Shown here: positions 1 to 7,041 of the stretch, in pieces
Layout: each line of letters opens with the position of its first letter
Numbering within the stretch: position 1 is the first letter of the stretch
The notes under the pieces: generated by a model
The model's database searches: none
Told to the model about the DNA's origin: nothing
What the model saw: only the letters and a program-made list of their open reading frames with translations
Position numbers and translations under genes: made by a program
Assembly (NCBI RefSeq): GCF_003286125.1
Contig: NZ_QMED01000037.1
Span: 1 to 46,230, forward strand
Length of the DNA stretch: 46,230 nucleotides
Reading direction: 5' to 3'
DNA from: Algibacillus agarilyticus
GTDB taxonomy: Bacteria; Pseudomonadota; Gammaproteobacteria; Enterobacterales; Alteromonadaceae

Positions 1-300
1 AGAGTGGATACATTGGCGATACTCATGCACAACATTTTTACGGCAAACATTTGTTGAATGGGCAGGTCAATCGGTGCGATATTCGTTTTGGGCTAAAGCT
101 TATTATCAACAGCAAGCAGCGAAAGGAAAACCGCATAATACCATCATCAGAGCGTTGGCATTTAAGTGGATCAGGATATTGTTTCGGTGCTGGAAAACCA
201 GCACAGCATATGATGAATCAACTTATCTAGAAGCCTTGAAAAGTAAGGGTTCACCGCTCTTAAAATATGCGGTAAAAAGTAAAACTTAATGCTTGCTGTC
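1..300 (+). mobile_element. Right end of an IS110-family insertion sequence, cut by the window edge
   Basis: Only the 3' part of the element is inside the window. The transposase stop codon lies at 287-289, and attC sequence of the neighbouring integron cassette begins within about 20 bases, so the element ends at roughly 290-300. IS110-family elements lack long terminal inverted repeats, and the exact edge cannot be set without an empty-site comparison. The element lies inside, or directly against, the attC of the third cassette. This fits the known habit of one IS110/IS1111 subgroup that targets integron attC sites. Confidence 0.6.
2..289 (+). CDS. IS110-family transposase, C-terminal fragment
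   Basis: The reading frame is open from the first bases of the window, so the N-terminal part lies to the left. The visible 95 residues show the end of an IS110/IS116/IS902-type transposase: an Ala-Gly-rich stretch leading into FWAKAYYQQQ, then the conserved RALAFKWIRILFRCW segment and a YDESTYL motif near the C-terminus. IS110 enzymes pair a RuvC-like DEDD catalytic domain (outside this window) with a C-terminal serine-containing domain, part of which is seen here. The ATG at 74 is internal to the gene and is not its start. The family call rests on recalled motif similarity. Confidence 0.7.
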   Translation, partial: EWIHWRYSCTTFLRQTFVEWAGQSVRYSFWAKAYYQQQAAKGKPHNTIIRALAFKWIRILFRCWKTSTAYDESTYLEALKSKGSPLLKYAVKSKT

Positions 301-325
301 CACCTCAGGGCGTGTTGTTATACGT
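291..325 (-). repeat. attC site of cassette 3, truncated left half
   Basis: On the minus strand the R'' core ACGTATAAC is followed by a VCR-like arm (AACACGCCCTGAGG). The site then stops where the transposase 3' end begins. The right half (L', R' and the closing GTT core) is missing. The R'' core is the complement of the first bases of cassette 3 at 637-644, which proves this is that cassette's own attC. Confidence 0.75.
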
Positions 326-326
326 T

Positions 327-626
327 TTATTTTGAGGGCATAAGTATTGCTTTGCCTGACGTCATGTTAACAATTATTGCTTTACGACTGGGTTTAACCA
401 ATTGCCAATTATTTTTTTTAAACCAAACTGTCCATTCGCAGTTATTTCCGTTTACTCTTTCTTCAGGCAATAAAACCTTACCCTCTAACTGATGTTCAAT
501 TATGTATTGTTTTGCTAGCTCAATTGCTTCAGGTTTTTCGACTAAAATGAGGCAATCGGTATCTTTCGCATTTACAGTTAAGGCTAAGGTCGAGAATATT
601 AGTACAAGAATATATTTCAAATGCAA
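327..626 (-). CDS. Integron cassette 3: small exported protein of unknown function
   Basis: This 99-residue protein starts with a short basic end and a hydrophobic stretch (residues 5-18) ending in VNAKD, which looks like a signal peptide cleaved after Ala20, so it is probably periplasmic or secreted. The mature part of about 79 residues has two cysteines (near residues 25 and 63) that could form a disulfide, and a C-terminal KPSRKAIIVNMTSGKA segment. I do not recognise a family. The start lies within 20 bases of the cassette edge and the stop touches the attC, the compact arrangement typical of cassette genes. It carries no promoter of its own. Confidence 0.75.
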   Translation of the reverse strand: MHLKYILVLIFSTLALTVNAKDTDCLILVEKPEAIELAKQYIIEHQLEGKVLLPEERVNGNNCEWTVWFKKNNWQLVKPSRKAIIVNMTSGKAILMPSK

Positions 627-638
627 AACCCTAGAAAC

Positions 639-737
639 GTATAACGCCCCATTCAGGGGCTTTTAATTGTTGGCTATAATAACGAGCGAAGCGAAGGAAG
701 CCAACTGTTAAAAGTCCTTTGCAATGGCTTGTTATAT
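639..737 (-). repeat. attC site of cassette 2
   Basis: A complete attC of about 99 bp on the minus strand. R'' (GCATATAAC) is at 731-739 and the R' core (GTTATAC) is at 639-645. The two arms are imperfectly complementary, for example GGACTTTTAACAGTTGGC against GCCAACAATTAAAAGCC. The apex is CCTTCGCTTCGCTCG. This is the usual form in Alteromonadales and Vibrio chromosomal integrons. Confidence 0.92.
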
Positions 738-742
738 GCAAT

Positions 743-1009
743 TTACGCATATTTTACTAGCCCTACATAAATGGACCATGAAATAGGTAAGAAACCTAAA
801 GATGAATAAAAAGTAAAAAGTCTAAATTGCGAATTATTTCCTTTAGGAATACCTGCCATTAAACAAAACCAAGCGATACATGTGAAAGCAAACAAACCAA
901 TAGGGTTATAAACAAAAGATAAATAACCTAGACAAAAACCAGTTAACAACCCGAAAATTAATGCGTTTTTAATATTTATACTAAATTGAAAATTCACATC
1001 AAAACTCAC
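743..1009 (-). CDS. Integron cassette 2: small membrane protein of unknown function
   Basis: This 88-residue protein has a polar N-terminus of about 14 residues and then two or three hydrophobic segments (about 15-32, 35-52 and 63-84), so it should be an integral inner-membrane protein. No catalytic motif or family was recognised. It starts with GTG at 1009, only 11 bases inside the cassette edge, because the nearby ATG runs straight into a stop. There is therefore no room for a promoter and little for a ribosome binding site. The stop sits just before the attC. Small membrane proteins of unknown role are frequent cargo in chromosomal integrons. Confidence 0.7.
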   Translation of the reverse strand: MSFDVNFQFSINIKNALIFGLLTGFCLGYLSFVYNPIGLFAFTCIAWFCLMAGIPKGNNSQFRLFTFYSSLGFLPISWSIYVGLVKYA

Positions 1010-1013
1010 ATTG

Positions 1014-1115
1014 CATATAACGCCCGCATAATGGGCAAATAATGCTTGGCTAAAATAGTGAACGCAGTGAACAAAGCCAAGCTTTATTTGTCACTGTTGA
1101 TGCGCTTGTTAGCAC
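1014..1115 (-). repeat. attC site of cassette 1
   Basis: A complete attC on the minus strand. R'' (GTGCTAAC) is at 1108-1115 and the R' core (GTTATATGC) is at 1013-1021. The long imperfect palindrome pairs AAATAAAGCTTGGCT with AGCCAAGCATTATTT around an apex of TTGTTCACTGCGTTCAC. The ORF of cassette 1 ends inside it. Confidence 0.92.
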
Positions 1116-1494
1116 TACTGTTCTCGTATAACCAGTTTAAATTTTTCATAGTATTTAAATGATTATTTTTACTTTGATACGAAGTTCGATACTTAATAAT
1201 ACTATCGTAATATTCATAATTCATCGGAAATTGAAAGTTAATATATTCATAGAGCGAGGAACGCATTTCAAGGTTAGTACGATTAATTGCTATTGTTGAA
1301 TCTAGATCACTTTCTAAAAATGAAATCGTATCTTCAATACCTTTTTCCCTAAGAAGTTTGAGAGCAATATAAGTTTTTGAAACATCAATAAAATTATAAT
1401 CAGCAAAGCTATCCTTTAAAGCTTGGTTATAAGAAAATATTGAAGTAACTATTATCGAAATTAATAAAATACTTATTTGCAAAAATACTTTCAT
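1084..1494 (-). CDS. Integron cassette 1: membrane-anchored or exported protein of unknown function
   Basis: I place the start at the ATG at 1494 (MKVFLQISILL), preceded by GGTGG. An in-frame ATG at 1512 would add six residues. The protein of about 136 residues opens with a hydrophobic helix (residues 3-21) that is either an uncleaved anchor or a signal peptide. The rest is polar, rich in Ser, Asn, Tyr and Leu, and probably helical. No known domain was recognised. The last dozen residues (SSANKRINSDK) are read from attC sequence, which is common for cassette genes and means the tail is probably not functional. It is the cassette nearest attI and so the one best placed to be transcribed. Confidence 0.7.
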   Translation of the reverse strand: MKVFLQISILLISIIVTSIFSYNQALKDSFADYNFIDVSKTYIALKLLREKGIEDTISFLESDLDSTIAINRTNLEMRSSLYEYINFQFPMNYEYYDSIIKYRTSYQSKNNHLNTMKNLNWLYENSSANKRINSDK

Positions 1495-1669
1495 TTTCCA
1501 CCCAACCTCCATGTAGTGCTAACAGCTTAATACCAATAATTCTTATAAGCCATTCATAAACAGCGTTTAAAAATTATCCGTATTGCTTAAATTTTATTTA
1601 ATAATGTCAGTACGTTAGCATCAATTTAACTTTACATTCAACCTTAAATTAAGCCTATAAAACAAGCCA

Positions 1670-1705
1670 TTTACATAATAGGCATTATTTGGCCTATTAT
1701 GTAAA
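1670..1705. repeat. Perfect 14-bp inverted repeat in the attI/intI leader
   Basis: The arms TTTACATAATAGGC (1670-1683) and GCCTATTATGTAAA (1692-1705) are exactly complementary around an 8-base spacer (ATTATTTG). It could be an operator for a dimeric repressor or a transcript hairpin. A weak terminator is possible, but only a short T or A run follows on either side. It lies about 150 bp from both the attI core and the intI start. Confidence 0.8.
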
Positions 1706-1826
1706 ATTAAAAACATATAAATATTAATAAAAACAATACGTTATTGAACAGTCGTTATTTAATCGAGCTAAATTATTATTTACATACCACGCCAAATTAT
1801 TGCAATTATCTAAAAAACACTTATAA

Positions 1827-1842
1827 CTGTATGTATAGCCAG
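1827..1842 (+). promoter_or_regulatory. LexA (SOS) box upstream of intI
   Basis: CTGTATGTATAGCCAG fits the gammaproteobacterial LexA consensus of CTG, ten bases, CAG with an AT-rich centre. It ends 21 bases before the intI start, where it would overlap the promoter -10 region. SOS control of integron integrases by LexA is established in Vibrio cholerae and class 1 integrons. Confidence 0.75.
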
Positions 1843-1863
1843 TTAAAATCATATGGGTGACTT

Positions 1864-2829
1864 ATGGCGACATCTCCTTATTTAGAATCTATACGGACTG
1901 AACTACGCACTCGCCGATATAGTATTCAAACCGAAAAAGTTTACTTGTATTGGATCAAAACATTTATCATATTTAACGATAAGCGCCACCCTGATAACAT
2001 GGGCAATGTAGACATTGAACGCTTTCTTAATCACCTTGCTGTTAACCGACAAGTTAGCGCTGCCACACAAAACCAAGCCTTATGTGCCATCATTTTTTTA
2101 TATCGTTATATTGTAAAACGAGATATTAAAAATTTATCTTTCTCATTCACTAAGCGTGAAAAAGCATTACCGACGGTTTTAACTCATCAAGAAGCCATGG
2201 AAATAATTGCGTTAATGGATGGAAAATATAAACTCATTGCGCTTTTGTTATACGGGTGTGGGCTGCGTATAAACGAAGCTTTAAAACTCAGAATTAAAGA
2301 TTTAAATCTAAATGACAACATGCTTTTTGTTTTTCGTGGCAAAGGTAAAAAAGACCGTTATACATTACTGCCAACCTCTTTATCATCACAAATTAATCAG
2401 CAAATATTGCATGCTACGCAAGTACATCGCAACGATATTGAGCAGGGTTATGGCTTAACATCTCTTCCAGCATCACTTATTCGTAAATATGGTAATGCTT
2501 GTAAAGATTTATCTTGGCAGTATTTGTTTCCTTCTTCTACTCGCTGTATTCATCCATATGATGGTTATGTTTGCCGGCATCATATTCATGAATCCGCATT
2601 TAGAAAACAGCTGCGCGCTGCAGTTTTAAAAACCTCGATTACTAAACGGGTTAAAGCACATACCTTTAGGCATACATTTGCAACTCAGCTTTTGCAAAAC
2701 GGTACCGACATTCGTACTGTGCAAGAGTTGTTAGGTCATACAGATCTTAAGACAACCGAAATTTATACGCATGTTATCGGTAGTCGTTTTAGCCACACTC
2801 AAAGCCCCATTGATAAAAATGATATTTAA
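1864..2829 (+). CDS. intI: Integron integrase IntI (tyrosine recombinase)
   Basis: IntI inserts and excises cassettes by recombining attI with folded single-stranded attC sites. The 321-residue protein has an N-terminal SAM-like core-binding domain (about 1-95) and a tyrosine-recombinase catalytic domain. The active-site set is visible: Arg135 (GCGLRINEAL), His266 and Arg269 (HTFRHTFAT), His292 (LGHTD) and the nucleophile Tyr301 (EIYTHV). Between the first Arg and the HxxR box lies the extra segment with RHHIHESAFRKQL that separates integron integrases from XerC/D. Length matches the family. The ATG follows a GGTGA element. It is divergent from its cassettes and probably SOS-induced. The reading frame is intact, so the integron may be active. 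Confidence 0.93.
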   Translation: MATSPYLESIRTELRTRRYSIQTEKVYLYWIKTFIIFNDKRHPDNMGNVDIERFLNHLAVNRQVSAATQNQALCAIIFLYRYIVKRDIKNLSFSFTKREKALPTVLTHQEAMEIIALMDGKYKLIALLLYGCGLRINEALKLRIKDLNLNDNMLFVFRGKGKKDRYTLLPTSLSSQINQQILHATQVHRNDIEQGYGLTSLPASLIRKYGNACKDLSWQYLFPSSTRCIHPYDGYVCRHHIHESAFRKQLRAAVLKTSITKRVKAHTFRHTFATQLLQNGTDIRTVQELLGHTDLKTTEIYTHVIGSRFSHTQSPIDKNDI

Positions 2830-2920
2830 TTTATAAACTTAACGATCTAATCCATATTCATATAAAAATATAACATTCATATAAAAATAAACCTTGCTTT
2901 TATTTTAGTTATGCACGATT

Positions 2921-2932
2921 ATTGTTAACAAT
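2921..2932. promoter_or_regulatory. Palindromic operator candidate before the oxygenase gene
   Basis: ATTGTTAACAAT is a perfect 12-bp palindrome ending 24 bases before the oxygenase start. The same 12-mer recurs before the MFS transporter gene at 5155-5166. Shared palindromes before two units of a locus that also encodes an IclR regulator suggest that regulator's binding site. Confidence 0.55.
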
Positions 2933-2956
2933 TAAACAACACAGTCGAGATAACCT

Positions 2957-3733
2957 ATGAGTAACTTACTATTATCAACAGAACAAATTGCCGATTTTAA
3001 CCGCGATGGCTATGTGATTGCGCGTGGCTTTTATAATGAAAACGAAATACAGCGCCTGCAAGATGCCGCATTTAATGATGATTCGTTAAATGCGAACGCT
3101 TGGCATAAAAAAGATGCTAAAGGCGCAGTGAGTAAAGTTTGTTTATGGCAAAAGCCTGGTGATGATTTATATGGTATGTTTTCTCGCGGTAAGCGTTTAG
3201 TTGAATCGTGTGAGGCTATTTTAGGTGAACCCGTTTATCACACCAGTACAAAAATTATGATGAAAGAACCGTTTGTGGGTGGCGCATGGGAATGGCATCA
3301 AGATTTTGGCTATTGGCATCGTGATAATTACCAACTTTATCCTTTATTAGTGAGTTGCATGGTTGCTATTAATAAAGCCACTATTGAAAACGGTTGCTTG
3401 CAGGTGCTTAAAGGCTCACATCATATCGGACGGATTGATCATAATAAAACAGGTGATCAAAAAGGCGCTGATTTAGAATTTGTAAACGAAGCCATGAAAC
3501 ATCACGAACTCATTAATGTTGAATTAGAACCTGGTGACGTTTTATTTTTCCATTGTAATTTATTACACAAATCAAACCAAAACCAATCTGCCGAGCCACG
3601 CTGGTCAATGATCAGTGCATATAACGCAATGCGTAATGTGTCGTTTAAAGAGAATGAAGCAGTCTATCATCCACTAGAAAAAGTAGAAGACTCCGCTATT
3701 CTGGAATGGGCACCAACTGAAGAGAGCGTCTAA
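2957..3733 (+). CDS. Phytanoyl-CoA dioxygenase (PhyH)-family Fe(II)/2-oxoglutarate oxygenase
   Basis: A 258-residue protein of the PhyH family, whose members hydroxylate small molecules with Fe(II), O2 and 2-oxoglutarate. The metal triad is visible: His114 and Asp116 in WHQDFGYWH, and the distal His204 in HKSNQNQSAEPRW. Arg215 in that motif is placed to bind the 2-oxoglutarate carboxylate. There is no signal peptide, so it is cytoplasmic. The substrate cannot be read from sequence: bacterial members act on many compounds and the name does not imply phytanoyl-CoA. It is the first gene of a same-strand set with an NHL protein, a sugar porter and an IclR regulator, so a role in uptake-linked catabolism is likely (inference). 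Confidence 0.85.
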   Translation: MSNLLLSTEQIADFNRDGYVIARGFYNENEIQRLQDAAFNDDSLNANAWHKKDAKGAVSKVCLWQKPGDDLYGMFSRGKRLVESCEAILGEPVYHTSTKIMMKEPFVGGAWEWHQDFGYWHRDNYQLYPLLVSCMVAINKATIENGCLQVLKGSHHIGRIDHNKTGDQKGADLEFVNEAMKHHELINVELEPGDVLFFHCNLLHKSNQNQSAEPRWSMISAYNAMRNVSFKENEAVYHPLEKVEDSAILEWAPTEESV

Positions 3734-3761
3734 ATTTAGTCGCTATTTTCGTCATCACATA

Positions 3762-3797
3762 AAGTGATAGGCTTAAAAATCTATCACTTCTTATCGT
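3762..3797 (+). terminator. Hairpin and T-run between the oxygenase and NHL genes
   Basis: AAGTGATAG (3762-3770) pairs with CTATCACTT (3781-3789) around a ten-base loop, and a T-rich stretch follows (to about 3806). It could be a terminator that separates the two genes or lowers expression of the second. No separate promoter for the NHL gene is obvious in the 95-bp gap. Confidence 0.5.
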
Positions 3798-3828
3798 TCT
3801 TTTTTATTCTAAATCGTATAGGTAACGC

Positions 3829-4920
3829 ATGTCTGACCCAGCATTATTCACTAACGCACTTGTACCCAAATCTAATATTGATCCTCATGGCCTAATTGTG
3901 GGGCATGGTGATTTTAAATATAAAATTAATGCGCATTGGGGCGCGCTCGATCCAAAGTCGGTTCCTGTTGAAAACTGTCATGCATTAGCCATCGATTCTA
4001 AAGAACGCATCATTATGTTAACGGATGATGTTAGAAATAATTTCATCATTTATAACAAAGACGGTAAATTGCTCGAAACATGGGGCACTGAATACCCAGG
4101 CGCGCACTCAATAAAAGTAGTCAACGAAAATGGCGAAGATTTTATCTACATTGTTGACAGTGGTTGGATCACTAACCCTAAATGGGATGGTATATCAACC
4201 GATGCTTGGGATTCACCTTTTAATAAGGTGATTGCACAAAGTGGTTTTGTTGCAAAGTTGACGATTGAGGGTCGGTTGATTTTCACAATTGGCCACCCAC
4301 AAACCATTGATGTTTACCGCCCCGACCAACCCTTTAGACCAACCGATATTGCGATCGCACCAAATGGCGATTTGTATATTACCGACGGCTATGGCTCAGA
4401 TTATTTATTGCAATACGACCACCAAGGCCGATTTATTCGCCGTTGGGGTGGGCACGATAATAAAAATGAACATGATAATTTAGTTAATACTCATGGTGTT
4501 GAAGTCGATTTAAGAACCCCTAACAAACCAAATTTAATTGTCAGCTCTCGTGCTGAAAATGCATTAAAAGTATTCTCTTTAAAGGGTGAATATATAAGCA
4601 CCATTGCGACACCGGGCATGTATATTGGTGGGCCCGTGTTTAAAGGCGACTATTTTTATGCACCTGTGTGTTGGTCGCATATAGACGGCACAAATGCGGA
4701 TGATTCTGGCTTTATTACAATTATGGATAAAAACAATAAGGTTGTTTCAAACCCCGGTGGCACAGAACCTGTATATGTAGGCGACGAGTTACAGCCCACT
4801 ACAACTAACTGGCAGGTTTTTAATCATTGCCATGCGGTGTGTGTTGATAATGATGACAATTTATATGTTGGGCAATGGCGAGCGAATAATAGCTACCCGC
4901 TCAAATTAGAACGGATCTAA
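3829..4920 (+). CDS. NHL-repeat six-bladed beta-propeller protein (peptidylglycine amidating lyase-like)
   Basis: A 363-residue protein built of NHL repeats. Blades are visible around residues 45-85 (HALAIDSKERIIMLTDD), 165-205 (PTDIAIAPNGDLYITDGYGSD), 215-260 (THGVEVDLRTPNKPNLIV) and 335-360 (CHAVCVDNDDNLYVGQW). The fold and the His/Asp/Tyr-rich blade motifs resemble the peptidyl-alpha-hydroxyglycine lyase type, which cleaves hemiaminals using a metal site. The reaction here is not determined. There is no signal peptide, so it is probably cytoplasmic. Following a PhyH hydroxylase, a lyase acting on the hydroxylated product would parallel the hydroxylase-lyase pair of peptide amidation; this is inference only. 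Confidence 0.75.
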   Translation: MSDPALFTNALVPKSNIDPHGLIVGHGDFKYKINAHWGALDPKSVPVENCHALAIDSKERIIMLTDDVRNNFIIYNKDGKLLETWGTEYPGAHSIKVVNENGEDFIYIVDSGWITNPKWDGISTDAWDSPFNKVIAQSGFVAKLTIEGRLIFTIGHPQTIDVYRPDQPFRPTDIAIAPNGDLYITDGYGSDYLLQYDHQGRFIRRWGGHDNKNEHDNLVNTHGVEVDLRTPNKPNLIVSSRAENALKVFSLKGEYISTIATPGMYIGGPVFKGDYFYAPVCWSHIDGTNADDSGFITIMDKNNKVVSNPGGTEPVYVGDELQPTTTNWQVFNHCHAVCVDNDDNLYVGQWRANNSYPLKLERI

Positions 4921-5256
4921 ACGTTTTAAAAAGCCTTAACTTTTTAGCTGTATAAAACCGTTAGCGCGTGATCTTAAAACGTAATCGGTCATGCGTTAAC
5001 CGCTTAACTCAATATCCCTTTTAGCTTTAATTTACATCTTTAACTCATCAGCGCTTCTCAAACATTCAAAATGTCTTTTTACTTTACCGTTTTGGACTAT
5101 TTAGAAAATAACCGCATATTAAAGATAATTTAAACCATAAAATGAGAACTATCTATTGTTAACAATAGGAAAGCATTGTAATGTTAAAGAGTATTTACAA
5201 AAATCTTTAAAATTCACATTTTTGCTACGTGATTTTAAATTATCAAGGAAACAATA
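4921..5256 (+). promoter_or_regulatory. Leader of the MFS gene with a second ATTGTTAACAAT palindrome
   Basis: A 336-bp gap without a credible gene. It contains the 16-bp perfect palindrome CTATTGTTAACAATAG at 5153-5168, whose central 12 bases match the site before the oxygenase gene. It lies about 90 bases before the MFS start, a normal operator position. An AAGGA ribosome binding site precedes the ATG at 5257. Nothing else was recognised in the gap. Confidence 0.55.
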
Positions 5257-6894
5257 ATGAATCCGTATTCTATCACCGCATTTAAATTTGCAACCATAGT
5301 CGCTTTTGGCGGCTTTATTTTTGGCCTAGATGCCGCTTTAATATCTGGTACCGTTAGGTATCTAGTTCAAGACTTTAATTTAACCGATTTAGAATTAGGT
5401 ACGGTTGTGAGTGCGCCTGGCTTTGGGGTTATTTTCGCACTATTAGCAACGGGGGCCATTTGTGAAACCATCGGCCGTAAAAAAACACTTATTATTATTG
5501 CCGCTCTTTATGTTGTCTCCGCTATAGCCTCTGTTATTGCGCCTAGTTACGAAACACTCGTTGCAGCTCGATTTTTAGGTGGTTTGGCCTTTACTTCGTT
5601 ATCGCTCGCATCAATGTATATTGGTGAAATAGCCCCCGCACACATGCGGGGTAAATTGGTTTCTATGAATCAAATAACGATCGTCGTCGGTTTAACTGCC
5701 GCGTATATGTCGAATTACTTTTTACTTGAATTAACTAAAACCGATATCAGCTGGGTTGCTGATTTGGGTATTAACGACAACTTGTGGCGTTGGATGCTAG
5801 GTATTGAGGTCTTACCCGCTATTTTGTGGTTAATTATGCTGTTTACTATTCCTGAGAGTCCGCGTTGGTTGATCAGTAAAAATAAACTCGATGAAGCCAA
5901 AAGCACGATGAAAAAATTGATGCCAGAACATGAGATTGACGCCGAAATTGAAAGTGTTCAAGCGAGTTTGAATCATCATACTGCAAATTCAAAACAAAGT
6001 TTTATGTCGCGTATCAATGACCTACTTGATGTTAAAGTACGCGCGGCGTTAATGGTTGGTTTTATTTTTGCTATTGTGCAACCCATTACCGGCGTGAATG
6101 CAATTTTATTTTACGCGCCTATGGTTTTTGAGCAAACTGGGGTCGGCACCAGTGCCGCATTTGGCCAAACGCTCATCATTGGTTTTGTGAGTTTATTTTT
6201 TACCGTATTAGCATTATTGCTTATCGATAAAGTAGGTCGTCGTCCATTAGTGATTGTCGGGTTACTTTGGTCTGTTGCGAGTTTATTTTTGTGTGTATGG
6301 GCATTTAAATCCGCCGTTTACACTATTGAACCCACCGCGGTGGCTGGGCTTATCAGTGCGGTTGAGGGTATAAATGTTGATAGTTTAAATGCCATTATTA
6401 GTACGACTTATCATAGCGATATTGAATTTAAACAAGCGCTGATAGCAAATCAAGGGGCTGATTTAGTGCGTACATTTGAAAGTGAGTTTATTCAATCGGC
6501 CATTACAATCAACTCTTGGGCTGTATTAATTGGTATTGTGGGTTTTATCGCTGCATTCCATTTATCGATTGGGCCCATTATGTGGGTCGTTTTTTCAGAG
6601 ATTGTGCCAACGCATATCCGTGGTATCGTTATACCGATGTTTGCATTAACAGCTAGTATTGTTAGCTTTTTTATTCAAAAATTCTTCCCTTGGCAGTTAA
6701 GCAATCAAGGTGCAGCGGATATTTTCTTATTTTATGGTATTGCAGGTGGTGTGGGTTTAATTTTGTTAGCCCGATATTTACCCGAAACAAAAAACAAAAC
6801 CATTGAAGAAATAGAGGTATTACTCGCAAAAAAGTCTAAACGGTCAGTAAAGAATCAAGCAACTGAACAACAAGTCGTTGAACCTCAACCGTAA
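5257..6894 (+). CDS. MFS sugar porter family transporter
   Basis: A 545-residue inner-membrane transporter of the sugar porter (GLUT/XylE-like) branch, probably proton-coupled uptake of a sugar or polyol. Family motifs are clear: GGFIFGLDAALISG in TM1, GRKKTL after TM2, RFLGGLAF in TM4, PESPRWL at the end of the first half, QPITGVNAILFYAP in TM7, DKVGRRPL in the second half, and PETKNKTIEEIE at the C-terminus. It is longer than the usual 460-500 residues because of an insert of about 60 residues near 355-420, between TM9 and TM10, predicted to face the periplasm. It lies between the NHL protein and the IclR regulator and has its own leader with the shared palindrome. Confidence 0.9.
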   Translation: MNPYSITAFKFATIVAFGGFIFGLDAALISGTVRYLVQDFNLTDLELGTVVSAPGFGVIFALLATGAICETIGRKKTLIIIAALYVVSAIASVIAPSYETLVAARFLGGLAFTSLSLASMYIGEIAPAHMRGKLVSMNQITIVVGLTAAYMSNYFLLELTKTDISWVADLGINDNLWRWMLGIEVLPAILWLIMLFTIPESPRWLISKNKLDEAKSTMKKLMPEHEIDAEIESVQASLNHHTANSKQSFMSRINDLLDVKVRAALMVGFIFAIVQPITGVNAILFYAPMVFEQTGVGTSAAFGQTLIIGFVSLFFTVLALLLIDKVGRRPLVIVGLLWSVASLFLCVWAFKSAVYTIEPTAVAGLISAVEGINVDSLNAIISTTYHSDIEFKQALIANQGADLVRTFESEFIQSAITINSWAVLIGIVGFIAAFHLSIGPIMWVVFSEIVPTHIRGIVIPMFALTASIVSFFIQKFFPWQLSNQGAADIFLFYGIAGGVGLILLARYLPETKNKTIEEIEVLLAKKSKRSVKNQATEQQVVEPQP

Positions 6895-6911
6895 CAAATA
6901 TCAACCCAAGC

Positions 6912-6952
6912 GAGATTGCTGTCAACACAGCAATCTCCTCTTCTCTCCTCTA
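6912..6952 (+). terminator. Rho-independent-type terminator after the MFS gene
   Basis: GAGATTGCTGT (6912-6922) and ACAGCAATCTC (6927-6937) form a perfect 11-bp stem with a four-base loop. A pyrimidine-rich tract (CTCTTCTCTCCTCTATT) follows. The tract is not a pure T-run, so termination may be partial. Confidence 0.6.
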
Positions 6953-7041
6953 TTAACCGCTTATAATCTCAATTTTTAATACATCATAAATTCAAATTTC
7001 AGGTTAAAATAATAAGCTATTGGCCATTAAGAGAATTCGTT

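Larger units (their letters stand above)
1523..1863. promoter_or_regulatory. attI site and divergent leader between cassette 1 and intI
   Basis: This 341-bp gene-free stretch holds the attI core (GTTAGCAC on the minus strand, crossover between 1523 and 1522) and should hold the intI promoter (rightward) and the cassette promoter Pc (leftward). It is very AT-rich, so -10-like hexamers are too common to choose one. Two sites stand out and are listed separately: a perfect inverted repeat and a LexA-type box. A TAATACCAAT motif at 1528-1537 resembles the outer end of dispersed repeats seen elsewhere in this window. Confidence 0.7.
291..2829. mobile_element. Sedentary chromosomal integron: intI, attI and three cassettes
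   Basis: The integrase gene reads rightward and three cassettes read leftward from attI, the usual divergent integron layout. Cassette edges follow from the crossover point after G in each GTT core: cassette 1 is 1021-1522, cassette 2 is 645-1020, and cassette 3 starts at 644 and runs to the IS junction near 291. Each cassette's first bases match the complement of its own R'' core (GTGCTAAC, GCATATAAC and ACGTATAAC), as required if each once existed as a closed circle. Each cassette holds one ORF with almost no leader and no visible promoter, so expression should depend on an upstream promoter. The array may continue left of the IS. Confidence 0.9.

Noticed and set aside
289-492. Plus-strand frame of 67 codons over cassette 3
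   Set aside because: It is antisense to the cassette ORF, crosses the IS-attC junction and contains attC sequence. Cassette genes read the other way.
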